From a virus, in IMG/VR virus record IMGVR_UViG_3300001097_001526, positions 1 through 34,814 of that record: a stretch of 34,814 nt of DNA; one strand, written 5' to 3'. Positions 26,901 to 33,572 of the stretch are shown one piece after another. Positions within the stretch are counted from its first letter, which is position 1. The number at the start of each line of letters is the position of its first letter. Below the pieces are notes generated by a model, which searched no databases, was not told the origin of the DNA, and was given only the letters and a program-made list of their open reading frames with translations. The position numbers were made by a program, and so were the translations under genes.

Positions 26901-27434
26901 AGTGGATTACATTTCCAACATTCACGCTATTATATTAGGCGAATCAGAATTAATTCTTCTGACCCATTGGTTAAAGTATGTGAAGAACTTGGTTATCCAA
27001 TATTTCCAGAAGTAGGACAAAATATTGAAACTTGTGGAACTAAAGTTATTGAGTTTCCTGTTGAATCCCCAAAAGGTAGAACTAAATACGACGTCTCCGC
27101 AATAGAGCAACTTGAAATTTATAAAATGGTAATGAAAAATTATGTAGACCATAATGCTTCTAATACTATTCATGTTAGACCTAATGAATGGAATGGTGTT
27201 ATTGAGTGGGTTTATAATAATTGGGATATAATAATTGGAATTACATTTATAAGTTTAGATAATAGTTTTTTTCAGTTACTTCCTTATGAGGCAATAACAG
27301 AAGAAGAATATGAAATTAGACGCTCTAAAATGAAAGAGTTTAATCCAGAGCTTTTACAAAAATATGAAATAAGAGAAGAAGAACATGAATTAGATAATTC
27401 AGAATGCACAACAGGGGTCTGTCCTGTTCGGTAG
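24000..27434 (+). CDS. nrdJ: Class II (B12-type) ribonucleotide reductase precursor with intein
   Basis: 1144 codons: a 784-residue reductase interrupted by a 360-residue intein. The N-terminus is an ATP-cone (MQIKKRNGTIVDYDGSKI). FLSGRTLWSGG, SQFNCAFA with the first active-site cysteine, LMLGVGVGFSVE, NPCGEI (after splicing, with the radical cysteine), QFCNLTTVNV and a C-terminal ECTTGVCPVR (C1136 and C1141, the redox shuttle) match monomeric adenosylcobalamin-dependent enzymes of the Lactobacillus leichmannii type. It reduces ribonucleotides for phage DNA synthesis without needing oxygen or a small subunit. The start follows TTAAAGGGGA. Confidence 0.87.
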   Translation: MQIKKRNGTIVDYDGSKIVLAIKMALIDAKVEDTEMVEDIIDNIENDILEEMEDSDYIFNVEDISDRVEQLLMKYGLGNIAKKYILFRNKQAERRELEANETIKYNLLSKDFLNKYKHIKPPMTELGNLVYYRTYSRWISEKKRREYWWETCARAIDFNCSLQPRTTQKEAESLFDNMFNLRQFLSGRTLWSGGTATSYTNPISQFNCAFAVIDNFNIYKDFCYLLMLGVGVGFSVEREYVNQLPKISGSIKLNQLYYTPILNKSKRKENTEFNVVADVLEIIVGDSKMGWANAIDYFLKAFYAIDFKNINHIMINYNNVRPKGEPLKTFGGTASGHEALKTIIDKTYAILIKNNEGYKKLKPIEAMDIANIIAEGIVVGGVRRSAEMCLFDHDDKEVMEAKSNLYIQENGEWKSNGEILHRMMSNNSVSYYTKPSLEDLKLRFETIKLSAEGNFYNLASARLRKRNVKGCNPSMPKDVLVQTIEGIFHINELEGKEFYVKTLNGDIAKAECWLSSDNAEVFDLDFKGNRHTYATSKHKFPVIQNGKIVRKQVSELQKGDKIPLNRNELQGYSKKLSYQDGLFAGIMLGDGSITQRSDDNRYVASLTISDLDLELKSFVDKHYYSMTGLTLTWNRRNKEDKSQETNFGRQDFVYDYLIKILGLPLSKEGKRLPIKIWTEGDNYCLGFIDGLFSTDGNIDVDKNRKSIRVQLTTSQQLLAEDVQKLLSFYGISANIKSCERKITFPNGKDYEKLYTIYGVYLSKSQSKRFNNIFTLTAKRKQEYIDDFMSENDIVDRNYIVLNTITKRSEEPVWDITVLHEQHVFPSQHCYTGNCGEILLDSEQFCNLTTVNVMAFVINGKLDKELLYEAQKLSARAGYRIATMELELPEWNYMQSRDRLIGCSFTGWFDMVNATDMSLEEQTEVLKEMRKVANDEANQYADDLGLNRPELVTSIKPEGTLSQLPTVSSGLHFQHSRYYIRRIRINSSDPLVKVCEELGYPIFPEVGQNIETCGTKVIEFPVESPKGRTKYDVSAIEQLEIYKMVMKNYVDHNASNTIHVRPNEWNGVIEWVYNNWDIIIGITFISLDNSFFQLLPYEAITEEEYEIRRSKMKEFNPELLQKYEIREEEHELDNSECTTGVCPVR
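25419..26498 (+). mobile_element. LAGLIDADG intein in the reductase
   Basis: An in-frame 360-residue insertion (residues 474-833) between NP and CGEI. It begins SMPKDVLVQT (Ser at position 1), has the block B region YATSKHKFPV, and carries two LAGLIDADG motifs, GLFAGIMLGDGSI and LGFIDGLFSTDGNI. It ends VWDITVLHEQHVF and HCYTGN, with Asn last and Cys as +1 extein residue. Excision rebuilds NPCGEILL. The penultimate residue is Gly rather than the usual His. It appears complete and probably active for splicing and homing. Confidence 0.9.
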
Positions 27435-27487
27435 TCACTAGAAATAATAAAAACCACTAAAAAAACATAAAAACAAGGGGAAATAAA

Positions 27488-28057
27488 ATGCTTAACATAT
27501 TTAAAAAGAATGAAAATAAATTTGAAATTATCAGCTTACAACAATTTATCTTAGATTACGCAAAATCAATAGGAAGTGAATTTAAAACAATCGAGGAGAT
27601 TCCAAACGAACTATTTAACGTAGCTTTTTACATTTATAACGAATTAAAACTTCCCCAACGAGCAACAGATGGCTCGGCGGGGTATGATTTATACACACCT
27701 TTTAGTTTTACACTTGCCCCTAATGACGAAATAGCTATTCCAACAGGAATTTGCGTCTCACTTGACAAGAACAAATGGTTAGACGTAAGACCTAGAAGCG
27801 GTTTAGGATTCAAGTATTACCTAAGACTCGCAAATACTTGCCCCGTAATTGACGCGGACTATTTTTACTCTGATAATGAGGGTCATATTTGGATTAAAAT
27901 TAGAAATGAAGGAAATAAAACCTTTTCGGTTACCCAAGGGGACGGATTTGTACAAGGTATTATTTCAGATTTCTATAGAACGTCAGATGATAAAGCGCAT
28001 AAGAAAATCAAAAGAAACGGTGGATTTGGAAGTACCTCTAAGTCAAAGAATAACTAG
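27488..28057 (+). CDS. dut: dUTPase (trimeric type)
   Basis: A 189-residue dUTP pyrophosphatase. Motifs in order are ATDGSAGYDLYTP (I), the VRPRSGLGFK loop (II), an altered motif III region VIDADYFYSDNEG, KIRNEGNKTFSVTQGDGFVQGII (IV, in parts) and the C-terminal RNGGFGSTSK (V), which closes over the uracil nucleotide. It removes dUTP and yields dUMP for ThyX. An extra N-terminal region of about 45 residues (ISLQQFILDYAKSIGSEF) is unusual. The start follows CAAGGGGA, 53 nt after the reductase gene. Confidence 0.9.
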   Translation: MLNIFKKNENKFEIISLQQFILDYAKSIGSEFKTIEEIPNELFNVAFYIYNELKLPQRATDGSAGYDLYTPFSFTLAPNDEIAIPTGICVSLDKNKWLDVRPRSGLGFKYYLRLANTCPVIDADYFYSDNEGHIWIKIRNEGNKTFSVTQGDGFVQGIISDFYRTSDDKAHKKIKRNGGFGSTSKSKNN

Positions 28058-28154
28058 TACATGACTTATGAGAAAACCCCAAACCAAATTTCACTCTACA
28101 TACTTTAACGAATGTAATTGGGGAAAACAGCAAGAAAGGAACATTAAAACGACA

Positions 28155-28325
28155 ATGGAAAGAGAAATTAAGATTAATATATCTGGATATAATGAAGCAA
28201 ATCTATGCAAACTTGAAATTGTGTTTAAAGATGAGTATGGGGAGTTTAAAACATACTCTAAAGAGTGTTTTAAATCTCAAATAAGTGAAATTATAAGTAA
28301 TTGGGCGTTGGAAGCTAAATATTGA
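28155..28325 (+). CDS. Small hypothetical protein, 56 aa
   Basis: An unrecognised, charged protein. An earlier ATG at 28068 in the same frame lacks any ribosome binding site; the internal ATG at 28155 is preceded, rather distantly, by AAGAAAGGAA. Regular beta/alpha patterning (INISGYNEANLCKLEIVFKD) begins at this methionine, favouring the shorter form. Start uncertain. Confidence 0.45.
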   Translation: MEREIKINISGYNEANLCKLEIVFKDEYGEFKTYSKECFKSQISEIISNWALEAKY

Positions 28326-28389
28326 CAGAATGTTAATAAATTAATGACAAAGTTAACAGTAAAACAAACAAAAAGTTAGGGGAATAAGC

Positions 28390-28656
28390 ATGAATAAAAT
28401 AAACGACAAAAAAACACTAATAAATTTACTGTTAAATAGTTCTAGTATTGTACAATTAAACATATCTAAAGAAGAGTATGATAATTATCATATTGGACAA
28501 ATAATAGTACTTGGGAAGATTGAGGGGAAGATATTAAAAGGGAATATAGTTAGTATAGAATGTTCCCCTAGTGAAATATTTAGACATTTAACTACTGAAT
28601 TAACTTATGCTATTAATGTAAAAATATTGGCAAACATACAGATAAACATTCAATAA
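28390..28656 (+). CDS. Hypothetical protein, 88 aa
   Basis: A soluble protein with beta-rich character in the middle (IGQIIVLGKIEGKILKGNIVSI), resembling a small barrel. I recognise no family. The start follows GTTAGGGGA. It is the last gene before the next promoter. Confidence 0.6.
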   Translation: MNKINDKKTLINLLLNSSSIVQLNISKEEYDNYHIGQIIVLGKIEGKILKGNIVSIECSPSEIFRHLTTELTYAINVKILANIQINIQ

Positions 28657-28661
28657 ACCTA

Positions 28662-28690
28662 TTGACAAGACCTTTACTTAGTGATATAAT
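28662..28690 (+). promoter_or_regulatory. Consensus promoter with extended -10 and flanking inverted repeat
   Basis: TTGACA at 28662-28667, a 17-bp spacer and TATAAT at 28685-28690, preceded by TGA. CCTTTACTTA (28671-28680) and TAAGTAAGG (28697-28705) form an inverted repeat, with one bulged base, bracketing the -10 box like an operator. It drives the genes from 28766. Confidence 0.88.
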
Positions 28691-28765
28691 TAATCATAAG
28701 TAAGGGTTTTAAATTTACTAAATACAAGCTATATACTAAAAATTAAAAGAAAGGGGAATTTCAGA

Positions 28766-29398
28766 ATGGAAGAAATTAAAAATCAAATTAGTATTGCTAC
28801 CACGGAACTTTATAGAGTATTTAATGAGTTCAATGTAAAATACTTCGACTCGGAGTTAATAGAGCCTATTATCATCATTCAATCAAGTGGGAAACATAAG
28901 AATACTAATGGTTGGTGTACAAACTATAAAGCATGGTCAAATGAAGAGGAATTGTCAAGAAAATTTGAGATAACAATGACAGCGGAGTACTTGAATAGAC
29001 CTATATACAACGTTATGGGCACACAATTACATGAAATGATTCATCTATATTGTACAGCTAATAATATTGTTGATTGTTCTAATAATAACAGATATCACAA
29101 TAAAAAATTCAAAGAAGAAGCTGAAAAAAGAGGCTTGATTATTGAACATGCTAAGACTATTGGGTGGTCAGTAACAACTTTAACAGAAGAAACGAAACAA
29201 TTTATAGACTCTCTAAACATTAAACAAGACGCATTTAAATTTTTCAGAGAATTACCTATAGCGAAAGAAAAAGAAGTCAAGGGAAAATCTAAAACGCTTA
29301 AATATGAATGTCCTACTTGTCATATTGAAATTAAATCAAAAGAAGAAGTTAAAGTTTTATGTCAAAAATGCAATGTATTGTTCACATTAAAAAACTAA
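28766..29398 (+). CDS. SprT-like zinc metalloprotease
   Basis: A 210-residue SprT-domain protein. The catalytic helix reads GTQLHEMIHLYC, an HExxH zinc site, and is followed by a third ligand candidate in NNRYHNKKF. A C-terminal zinc ribbon has CPTC and CQKC pairs. SprT/Spartan proteins cleave proteins cross-linked or bound to DNA; a phage copy may clear DNA-protein crosslinks or host DNA-bound proteins. The start follows GAAAGGGGA directly behind a strong promoter. Confidence 0.87.
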   Translation: MEEIKNQISIATTELYRVFNEFNVKYFDSELIEPIIIIQSSGKHKNTNGWCTNYKAWSNEEELSRKFEITMTAEYLNRPIYNVMGTQLHEMIHLYCTANNIVDCSNNNRYHNKKFKEEAEKRGLIIEHAKTIGWSVTTLTEETKQFIDSLNIKQDAFKFFRELPIAKEKEVKGKSKTLKYECPTCHIEIKSKEEVKVLCQKCNVLFTLKN

Positions 29399-29429
29399 AG
29401 TCAAATACTAAAATAATAAAGGAGCAACT

Positions 29430-29597
29430 ATGCATTATAAAACAACAGAAAAAGGTTATTATCTATCGTATTTAGACTTAGGAACAACCTTCACCACTAA
29501 AAGCAAAGACAAATCAAAAGACTATTTTGAGGAAGAGCAAGTAAACATGTTAAAAATAGCTAAAATTAAAGGATTAATACTAATAGAGGAGGAATAA
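29430..29597 (+). CDS. Small hypothetical protein, 55 aa
   Basis: A short frame (MHYKTTEKGYYLSYLDLGTT at its start) with a clear AAAGGAG site, lying 31 nt after the SprT-like gene and ending 2 nt before the next ATG. Charged and soluble; no family recognised. Spacing and ribosome binding site support a real gene. Confidence 0.6.
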   Translation: MHYKTTEKGYYLSYLDLGTTFTTKSKDKSKDYFEEEQVNMLKIAKIKGLILIEEE

Positions 29598-29599
29598 AA

Positions 29600-29803
29600 A
29601 TGCAAAAAAGAAATATGTTTTCAATTTGCAAAAATGAAAACTGCTCGAAAAAATCAAGTTGTGCAAGATATGTAGACGAATATGACAGCGATTATATGTT
29701 TGTTCACTTAAAAAACATTTGCAATCAAGAAACAAACTACAAATACTATATATTAGAAGAGTTAAGTCTTCCTACAGAAGAGGTTAAAGAAGAAGTTAAA
29801 TAA
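29600..29803 (+). CDS. Small cysteine-containing protein, 67 aa
   Basis: The N-terminal half has four cysteines in CKNENCSKKSSC and a later ICN, suggesting a small zinc-binding module, with an acidic tail (EEVKEEVK). The GAGGAGGA site lies in the end of the preceding gene, so the two are coupled. Function unknown. Confidence 0.6.
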   Translation: MQKRNMFSICKNENCSKKSSCARYVDEYDSDYMFVHLKNICNQETNYKYYILEELSLPTEEVKEEVK

Positions 29804-29805
29804 AA

Positions 29806-29820
29806 AATAAATTTTATTAG
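29806..29820. repeat. Short copy of the recurring hairpin
   Basis: AATAAA and TTTATT meet almost without a loop and continue into TTAGAAAGGA, the ribosome binding site of the gene at 29836. It repeats the TTTTATTAGAAAGG arrangement seen at 23161. Confidence 0.5.
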
Positions 29821-29835
29821 AAAGGATATTTTAAG

Positions 29836-29985
29836 ATGACAAAAGAACTTAGAGGTAAGATTGAAGACCTCAGACATTTAGTATGGGGGGAAGATATTCA
29901 ACACCCCACAGTACCAGAATACATTGAACATCATATAAGTATTCAAAAGATATTGAAATACATAGACGAAGAAATATTAAATTAA
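29836..29985 (+). CDS. Small hypothetical protein, 49 aa
   Basis: An acidic, helical small protein (LRGKIEDLRHLVWGED, ISIQKILKYIDEE) with an AGAAAGGA site 9 nt upstream. No family recognised. It fills the space between two other small genes on the same strand. Confidence 0.55.
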   Translation: MTKELRGKIEDLRHLVWGEDIQHPTVPEYIEHHISIQKILKYIDEEILN

Positions 29986-30000
29986 ATAAAGGGGGATAAG

Positions 30001-30411
30001 ATAATAAGCAAACAAGAAAAAGAAGGAAAATTGGTAGAATCAATAAACTATTTAATATCAAATACAAAAGTAGATACGGAAAGAATATCTGACGGTAGTC
30101 ATACTTTTGAAGACCTTTATAATCATAGGATTATTTTATATCTATCAATTCTAGGATTAATAAAAGATAATCCAAACTATAAAGTTTGGTATGCACACAA
30201 ACATTCAGACGGAAGTGTATGGAAAGGATGGATTGTTGTTGGGGTGCTAAATATTTTAACAACTGAACAAATATCGTATCATATGGACTCAAAATATGAA
30301 TACATACTAGCTTCAATGAACGTTCTTATGCTAGAATTTGGATTAGTTTGGGACGGATATAGCGCGGACGACGTATTAGATAGACTATTAAATTGGTTTA
30401 CTAAACAATAG
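30001..30411 (+). CDS. WDGH-like conserved phage protein
   Basis: The protein contains SDGSHTFEDLYNHRIILYLSI (in parts: SDGSHTF, LYNHRI), then HSDGSVWKGWIVVG, then SYHMDSKY and WDGYSADDVLDRL. This set of motifs recurs in a widespread phage family of unknown function (WDGH domain). The start is unclear. A TTG at 30031 has a GAAGGA site, but the best site, AAAGGGGG, lies 5 nt before an in-frame ATA at 30001, which reads ATA ATA AGC AAA. No in-frame ATG is available. Length is 126 or 136 residues. Confidence 0.75.
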   Translation: MISKQEKEGKLVESINYLISNTKVDTERISDGSHTFEDLYNHRIILYLSILGLIKDNPNYKVWYAHKHSDGSVWKGWIVVGVLNILTTEQISYHMDSKYEYILASMNVLMLEFGLVWDGYSADDVLDRLLNWFTKQ

Positions 30412-30422
30412 AAAGGGGTAAA

Positions 30423-31010
30423 ATGGCGAAAATTTATTTTAAGTTCGGTGTGATGGGGTCGTCAAAAAGCGCAAATGCTCTTATGACAAAGTTTGACTAT
30501 GAACAAAAAGGAATGAAAGTGGCTTTAATGAAACCACTAGTAGATACTAGAGACGGAGCGAATATAATCAAATCTAGAATTGGACTTGAATCTACCGCTA
30601 TATCTTTTAATGACGAATTTGATTTTATTTGGGACACTGGTTTTAAAAACTACGACTGTATTATTGTAGACGAGTGTCAGTTTTGTACCACTTCGCAAAT
30701 AGAAGAACTGAAACATATCGCTTCTTTCTATAATGTTACTGTATTATGTTATGGACTTAAAACTGACTTTCAATCTCATCTATTCGAAGGAAGTAAAAGA
30801 CTACTTGAATTAGCTGATAGTATAGAGGAAATTAAGTGTATGTGTAAATGTGGAAATAAGGCTATTATAAATGCTAAATTCGACATGAACGGAAAGTTAT
30901 TAATAGAAGGTAGGCAAATAGATATTGGTGGAAATGAAAAATATAAAGCAATATGTTATAAATGTTGGATTAAATCTCAAAACGAACAAGGGGAAGAATT
31001 GAATGAATAA
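30423..31010 (+). CDS. tdk: Thymidine kinase
   Basis: A 195-residue type II thymidine kinase. The P-loop is GVMGSSKS (residues 9-16), in which the usual GKS glycine is Ser; similar loops occur in some Gram-positive and phage enzymes. CIIVDECQF is the Walker B region with the catalytic glutamate, and VLCYGLKTDFQSHLFEG (in parts) is the lasso and ribose-binding area. A C-terminal zinc ribbon has CKCG and CYKCW. It phosphorylates thymidine for the salvage route to dTTP. The start follows GAAAGGGG and the end overlaps the next gene. Confidence 0.92.
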   Translation: MAKIYFKFGVMGSSKSANALMTKFDYEQKGMKVALMKPLVDTRDGANIIKSRIGLESTAISFNDEFDFIWDTGFKNYDCIIVDECQFCTTSQIEELKHIASFYNVTVLCYGLKTDFQSHLFEGSKRLLELADSIEEIKCMCKCGNKAIINAKFDMNGKLLIEGRQIDIGGNEKYKAICYKCWIKSQNEQGEELNE

Positions 31011-31326
31011 AATTACAATTACCCTTCCAAATGGAAGAGTAAATCATATTGGGGATTATCACAAAGAAAAAAATACTCTTGTTTTACCCAAAAAACGTTC
31101 AATCCATTTTATGCATAAGTATAAAGGTTGGGGAATAGACAGAAAGGTTTTAGAGTATTTTGCAACTATCAATAGTAAAATTGCAATACTAGATACTGAA
31201 AATAATAAAAGGTACGAAACGGAAGCTACATATTTTAAGGAAAATGGAATAGTGAATATTTTTCATAATCAAAGAGAAGAAGTTTTCATGAACGAAAAAC
31301 AATTTACAATAGGGAATATTAATTAA
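31003..31326 (+). CDS. Hypothetical protein, 107 aa
   Basis: An unrecognised soluble protein overlapping the end of tdk by 8 nt, with a CAAGGGGA site. It begins KITITLPNGRVNHIGDYHKE and has strands typical of a small alpha/beta domain (KNTLVLPKKRSIHFMHKYKGWGID, in parts). Its position inside the nucleotide-metabolism cluster does not identify a role. Confidence 0.6.
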   Translation: MNKITITLPNGRVNHIGDYHKEKNTLVLPKKRSIHFMHKYKGWGIDRKVLEYFATINSKIAILDTENNKRYETEATYFKENGIVNIFHNQREEVFMNEKQFTIGNIN

Positions 31327-31357
31327 ATTAAAAGGGAAATGAAAGGAATTTAAATAA

Positions 31358-31975
31358 ATGGGCAATAACATAAAGAAAAATAAAATAATTGTAATTGTAG
31401 GATTCAGCAATACTGGTAAAGACTCGGTTTCCATGAAAATAGCAAAGGAGCATGGGTATAATTTTATTATATCAACTACCACAAGACCTATTAGGGAATA
31501 TGAGTCACAAAAAAACCCCTATAATTTTGTTGGTGACGAAGAATTTCAAAAGCTAATAAAAAACGACATGTTAATTGAATATCGTGCTTATAATGCATTG
31601 TTAAATAATATACCCTCAACTTGGTATTATGGGGTAGAAAACAAAGAAGTTGACCCTTCTAAAGATTACATAGTAGTATTAGATATTGTAGGATTAAGGG
31701 GCTTTAAAGAAAAATTTAAAGATAATATTATTTCGTTTTTCTTAGAAGCTGACGAAGACACAAGAAAACAAAGGTGTATTAATAGGGGCGATTTCAATGA
31801 ATTTGAGTGGAATAGAAGACTAGAAGACGATAAAACAAGATTTACTAAAGAAATAATTTATAACGAATTAGACTTTGTTGTAGATAGCTATAATATTGAG
31901 GAAACAGCAAAAGAAATAATGGATTGTATTAAATTTGCTAAAGAGAAAGGGGTTTATAACAACAATGGTAAATAA
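31358..31975 (+). CDS. Guanylate-kinase-like nucleotide kinase
   Basis: A 205-residue P-loop kinase. IIVIVGFSNTGKDSV carries Walker A (GFSNTGKDS). STTTRPIREYESQKNPYNFVGDEEF (in parts: STTTRPIR, YNFVGDEEF) is the GMP-binding region, and YYGV, VVLDIVGLRGF and RCINRGDF (lid arginines) follow the guanylate kinase order. It would convert dGMP or GMP to the diphosphate, feeding DNA synthesis. The start follows GGGAAATGAAAGGAAT. It overlaps the next gene. Confidence 0.82.
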   Translation: MGNNIKKNKIIVIVGFSNTGKDSVSMKIAKEHGYNFIISTTTRPIREYESQKNPYNFVGDEEFQKLIKNDMLIEYRAYNALLNNIPSTWYYGVENKEVDPSKDYIVVLDIVGLRGFKEKFKDNIISFFLEADEDTRKQRCINRGDFNEFEWNRRLEDDKTRFTKEIIYNELDFVVDSYNIEETAKEIMDCIKFAKEKGVYNNNGK

Positions 31976-32528
31976 CAAAAAGTCAATAGCACTTGATATG
32001 GACGACGTATTGAACCCTTTAATTCCTTCGTGGATATTAGAATATAATAGAGATTACAATGATAACCTTCAACCTTCTGATATTACTTCTTGGGACGTTT
32101 GTAATTTTGTAAAACCAGAATGTAATGAAAAAATCTATAATTACCTATTTAAACCCAAATTCTTTACCTATATGAAGCCACAAGAAGACTCAATTGAAGT
32201 AACTAAATGGTTAATAGAGCATTTTAATGTACATGTGGTTACTAACTCACATTACAAAACATGGCAAGATAAGATTGAATGGGTAATTAAATACTATCCT
32301 CACTTACAAGCTGATAAAGGTAAATTCATATGTACATCTGAGAAACACATGTGGAGAGCTGATTATTTAGTAGACGATAATGGTGTTAATATAGAATCTT
32401 TTGCCCCTTATGGAAAAGTTATTTTATATGACAAGCCACACAATCAATATTTAGGGGATAAATATACAAGATTACATAATTGGAAAGAAATTAAAACATA
32501 TTTTGAGAATGAATTACTAGAACAATAA
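31965..32528 (+). CDS. 5'(3')-deoxyribonucleotidase-like HAD phosphatase
   Basis: A 187-residue HAD-family protein. The catalytic motif is IALDMDDVLNP (DxD nucleophile and acid/base), VVTNSH is motif II, and LVDDNGVNIESF with VILYDKPHNQ is the C-terminal acidic motif. The family dephosphorylates deoxynucleoside monophosphates and balances pools. I choose ATG 31965 rather than 31935 because the domain starts there; the AAAGGGG site is about 15 nt upstream. It overlaps the kinase gene end by 11 nt. Confidence 0.82.
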   Translation: MVNNKKSIALDMDDVLNPLIPSWILEYNRDYNDNLQPSDITSWDVCNFVKPECNEKIYNYLFKPKFFTYMKPQEDSIEVTKWLIEHFNVHVVTNSHYKTWQDKIEWVIKYYPHLQADKGKFICTSEKHMWRADYLVDDNGVNIESFAPYGKVILYDKPHNQYLGDKYTRLHNWKEIKTYFENELLEQ

Positions 32529-32554
32529 AACAGTAAAACAATAGGAGAAAAATA

Positions 32555-33223
32555 ATGAATATAATTAAGCCAAGCGTAGAAATTCTAACTAAAGTAGACG
32601 GAAATGAAGTGTTAAAAATGATTGAGGTAGCTGGTAGAGTTTGTTATAAAAGTGAAGATAGTATCACAGAAGACTCCTCTAAAAAGTTTGTAGAAATGCT
32701 AATAAAAAGAGGTCACGAAGCAATGATTGAGCACTACAATATCACAGCAAAATTTGTGTGTGATAGGGGGGTTTCACATGAAATTGTAAGACACAGAGTA
32801 GCCTCATATGCTCAAGAGTCAACAAGATATTGTGATTATAATAAGGATAAATTTGGAAGTCAAATTACATATATTCAGCCTTGTTGGTTTGAAAATGATT
32901 ATAGCAATTATTCATCTAAAGAACTTGAAGAGTTACTTGAGTTAAATGAATTAGAAGAAGAATGGTTAAATGTAATGTACGATACAGAGCAATCATATTT
33001 AAAATTGATAAAATTAGGATGGAAAGCACAACAAGCACGTTCGATACTTCCAAACTCATTAAAAACTGAAATTATCATGACAGCTAATTTAAGAGAGTGG
33101 AGACACTTCTTTAAACTAAGAACAGCTAGTGTAGCTCACCCTCAAATGAGAGAAGTTGCAATTATGTTATTAAATCAAATGAAAATAATGATTCCAATAG
33201 TATTTGACGACATATTAGTATAA
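32555..33223 (+). CDS. thyX: Flavin-dependent thymidylate synthase
   Basis: A 222-residue ThyX. The signature RHRVASYAQESTRYC (about residues 78-92) fits RHRxxSxNxxSxRY with an A-Q variation, and HYNITAKFVCDRGVSHEIV precedes it. ARSILPNSLKTEIIMTANLREWRHFFKLR (in parts: ARSILPNSL, NLREWRHF) supplies the FAD and dUMP contacts. It methylates dUMP to dTMP using NADPH and methylene-folate, taking dUMP from the dUTPase encoded in the same cluster. The start follows ATAGGAG. It is the last rightward gene, followed by a terminator. Confidence 0.93.
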   Translation: MNIIKPSVEILTKVDGNEVLKMIEVAGRVCYKSEDSITEDSSKKFVEMLIKRGHEAMIEHYNITAKFVCDRGVSHEIVRHRVASYAQESTRYCDYNKDKFGSQITYIQPCWFENDYSNYSSKELEELLELNELEEEWLNVMYDTEQSYLKLIKLGWKAQQARSILPNSLKTEIIMTANLREWRHFFKLRTASVAHPQMREVAIMLLNQMKIMIPIVFDDILV

Positions 33224-33271
33224 TTTGACCCAAAGCGTCCAAAACACTAAAAGCACCTAAAATAGACAAAA

Positions 33272-33316
33272 AAAATTAGCCATAATACAAAATATCGTAT
33301 TATGGCTAATTTTCTA
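33272..33316. terminator. Bidirectional rho-independent terminator
   Basis: A perfect 17-bp stem, AAAATTAGCCATAATAC (33272-33288) with GTATTATGGCTAATTTT (33297-33313), and an 8-nt loop. The A-run before it and T-run after it work in both directions. It lies between the rightward thyX and the leftward integrase. Confidence 0.88.
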
Positions 33317-33572
33317 TAAAAACAAAAAAGTAAGGTCGTGATTTCTCAATAGATATTGAGATATTTTTCTGATTTTTTCACTATTTTCCTAATAAAATAT
33401 GGATTTTATTAAGTGGGCGTTTTTAGCTGTATTTTTACTTTTTCATGTATTCTTAACACATATAGCATATTTTTAGCATATTTTTAGCATGTCAAGTATA
33501 CTTTTTATATACTCAACATGCTTTTATTATGCCATTTAATTAATTTAAAACACTAGACTTGAATAAATAGTA
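33317..33572. other. Noncoding region with candidate attP next to the integrase
   Basis: Between the terminator and the integrase stop there is no gene. The region holds another recurring hairpin (TAATAAAAT 33390-33398 with ATTTTATTA 33403-33411), direct repeats and the inverted repeat described separately as a candidate attachment site. Confidence 0.6.
33464..33522. repeat. Candidate attP: arm repeats plus core inverted repeat
   Basis: AGCATGTCAAGTATA (33486-33500) and TATACTCAACATGCT (33508-33522) are inverted with 13 of 15 matches around a 7-bp spacer, CTTTTTA. That is the architecture of a tyrosine-recombinase core site. Directly upstream, AGCATATTTTT is repeated twice with an 11-bp period and runs into the core's own AGCAT, like arm sites. 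It lies 51 bp past the integrase stop codon. Without an attB or a junction this remains a candidate. Confidence 0.5.

Noticed and set aside
27849-28064. Overlapping plus-strand ORF inside dUTPase
   Set aside because: It is an out-of-frame shadow of the conserved C-terminal dUTPase motif, with no ribosome binding site. The same holds for 4785-5051 inside the ATPase gene.
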